Part shown: piece after piece, positions 63,155 to 64,000 of the stretch
Layout: each line of letters opens with the position of its first letter
Position numbering within the stretch: position 1 is the first letter of the stretch
Assembly (NCBI GenBank): GCA_964036665.1
Contig: OZ038530.1
Span: 21,598,001 to 21,662,000 of the forward strand
DNA length: 64,000 nucleotides
Direction of reading: 5' to 3'
Source of the DNA: Gordius sp. MW1
Taxonomy: Eukaryota; Nematomorpha; Gordioida; Gordea; Gordiidae
Translations under genes and position numbers: made by a program
The notes under the pieces: generated by a model
Seen by the model: the letters and a program-made list of their open reading frames with translations, nothing else
Told to the model about the DNA's origin: nothing
Databases searched by the model: none

Positions 63155-63603
63155 TGTAATAAGTATTTTTACAAACCTCAATCAAAATGGAGATTTAAAT
63201 TTTAGCATTGCATAATACTAGCTAAACAGTTCTACTAGCAAATTTATAAAAACACTGCTTTATAATGAAGAATGCGATCATGGTAGCTATTGTACCAATA
63301 AAGCCTAATATAATCACTTCCTTTTGTTTATAGTTAAAAAGTGTAATAATTATAAAGAAGTATATTAAGATCTATTTAATACCATTTTCTATGATATTAA
63401 GAGCTTTGGTTAATTAACAAATTACTGCCTAATCGGACTCGCTTTGTGTAGTGATATGATTTATCATAACTCGTAATTGTTAACGATATTTAATTATTAT
63501 GTACATATGTATCCCTTGTGGAGATATACGACGTCTTTTATGTAGCTGTTATTAACATTTAAATTAGAAATAAACAAATTACAAATTAAACTAAATCATT
63601 ACA
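63155..63603 (+). mobile_element. Candidate 5' LTR of an LTR retrotransposon
   Basis: It starts TGTAAT and ends ATTACA, inverted ends as in LTRs, 449 bp. It contains AATAAA at 63569-63574. A primer-binding-site-like TGGCGCGGTCGAGGATC follows one base later at 63605-63621. The left boundary rests only on the inverted ends, since the second LTR is outside the window. Confidence 0.6.
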
Positions 63604-64000
63604 TTGGCGCGGTCGAGGATCTAAGAAGATCATGGAATCTATTCCTAGCTACAACCCTGCAGATAAGATAGAATCATATTTGTGCACATTAGAAATTTAT
63701 TCAAATCTAAGAACATTACGGATCTAAATAAAAAAGGAACCACATTGATTCTGGCATATATGGGCCAAGGCAATGTTGAAAAGATTAGATCTTATTTATA
63801 TCCTAAGGATATTACCATCCTTACCTAAAAGGAATTAATTGATGCAATCAAGAAAGTTTTTCAAATTAAAAGAACTATATTCCAAAACAGGTTAAATTTT
63901 ATAAGATGCATTAAACAGGAGCAATAAAGGACTATGCAAATAGACTTAAGACAATAGCAGAAGAATGTAATTTTGCTACTAATCTAGATGAACATCTCAG
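63604..64000 (+). pseudogene. Gag-like region of an LTR retrotransposon (continues right)
   Basis: After the primer binding site, ATG at 63633 opens MESIPSYNPADKIESYLCTL, then, with frameshifts and stops, ITDLNKKGTTLILAYMGQG, VEKIRSYLYPKDI, ELIDAIKKVFQ and FQNRLNFIRCI. The pattern of an N-terminal WExY-like segment, LL..G, LR.L..P and a later R.L..EC.F matches Gypsy-type capsid proteins in general form. At least two frameshifts and one stop show decay. It lies in the intron after protease exon 8. Confidence 0.6.

Overview
This window is AT-rich nuclear DNA from an invertebrate animal. It holds six complete or near-complete spliced genes and the 3' half of a seventh. They are embedded in a dense population of short palindromic and nested mobile elements. 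Identifications come from reading conserved protein motifs and joining exons by hand at GT/AG sites with phase checks; no database search was run.

Layout: CTP synthase, 3' half (+, 3436-6038); VAP/VAPB family ER tethering protein (-, 7362-9342, complete, 6 exons); a membrane-anchored JmjC/cupin protein (-, 12313-18047, complete, 5 exons); mitochondrial S-adenosylmethionine carrier SLC25A26 (+, 21748-25851, complete, 9 exons); complex I subunit NDUFS3 (-, 31068-33521, 7 exons, with one apparent extra base in a homopolymer); GRASP-1/GRIPAP1 endosomal coiled-coil protein (+, 35176-44953, complete, 16 exons); and a secreted trypsin-like serine protease with a long charged N-terminal region (+, 49806 to at least 62739, exon with the catalytic Ser not seen). 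The genes are unrelated housekeeping or secretory genes and form no operon. JmjC/SLC25A26 and NDUFS3/GRIPAP1 are divergent pairs; CTPS/VAP and SLC25A26/NDUFS3 are convergent pairs.

Taxon: in four of the six genes with a visible start, the first intron is only 34-39 nt, while later introns run to several kb. Very small 5' introns are known from parasitic flatworms, so a platyhelminth or a similar compact-intron invertebrate is plausible, but this is inference.

Mobile DNA: about 17 copies of a roughly 190 bp palindromic element (family A); about 15 copies of a roughly 160 bp element with G/C-run ends (family B); a family ending in AATTGCATAGCAATT (C); elements with CTGCA ends and CCCGACCC-type repeats (D); a palindromic family (E); a hAT-like family with 8-bp target duplications (F); and a foldback element with roughly 100-bp inverted repeats (H). 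There are also a nearly full-length endonuclease+RT LINE (52925-55821), several 5'-truncated copies of an RLE-type LINE with poly(A) tails, a degenerate sister family of those, an LTR retrotransposon entering at the right edge, and an approximately 800 bp dispersed repeat present at both 1-795 and 50230-51065. Several elements are nested inside each other, which gives a relative insertion history.
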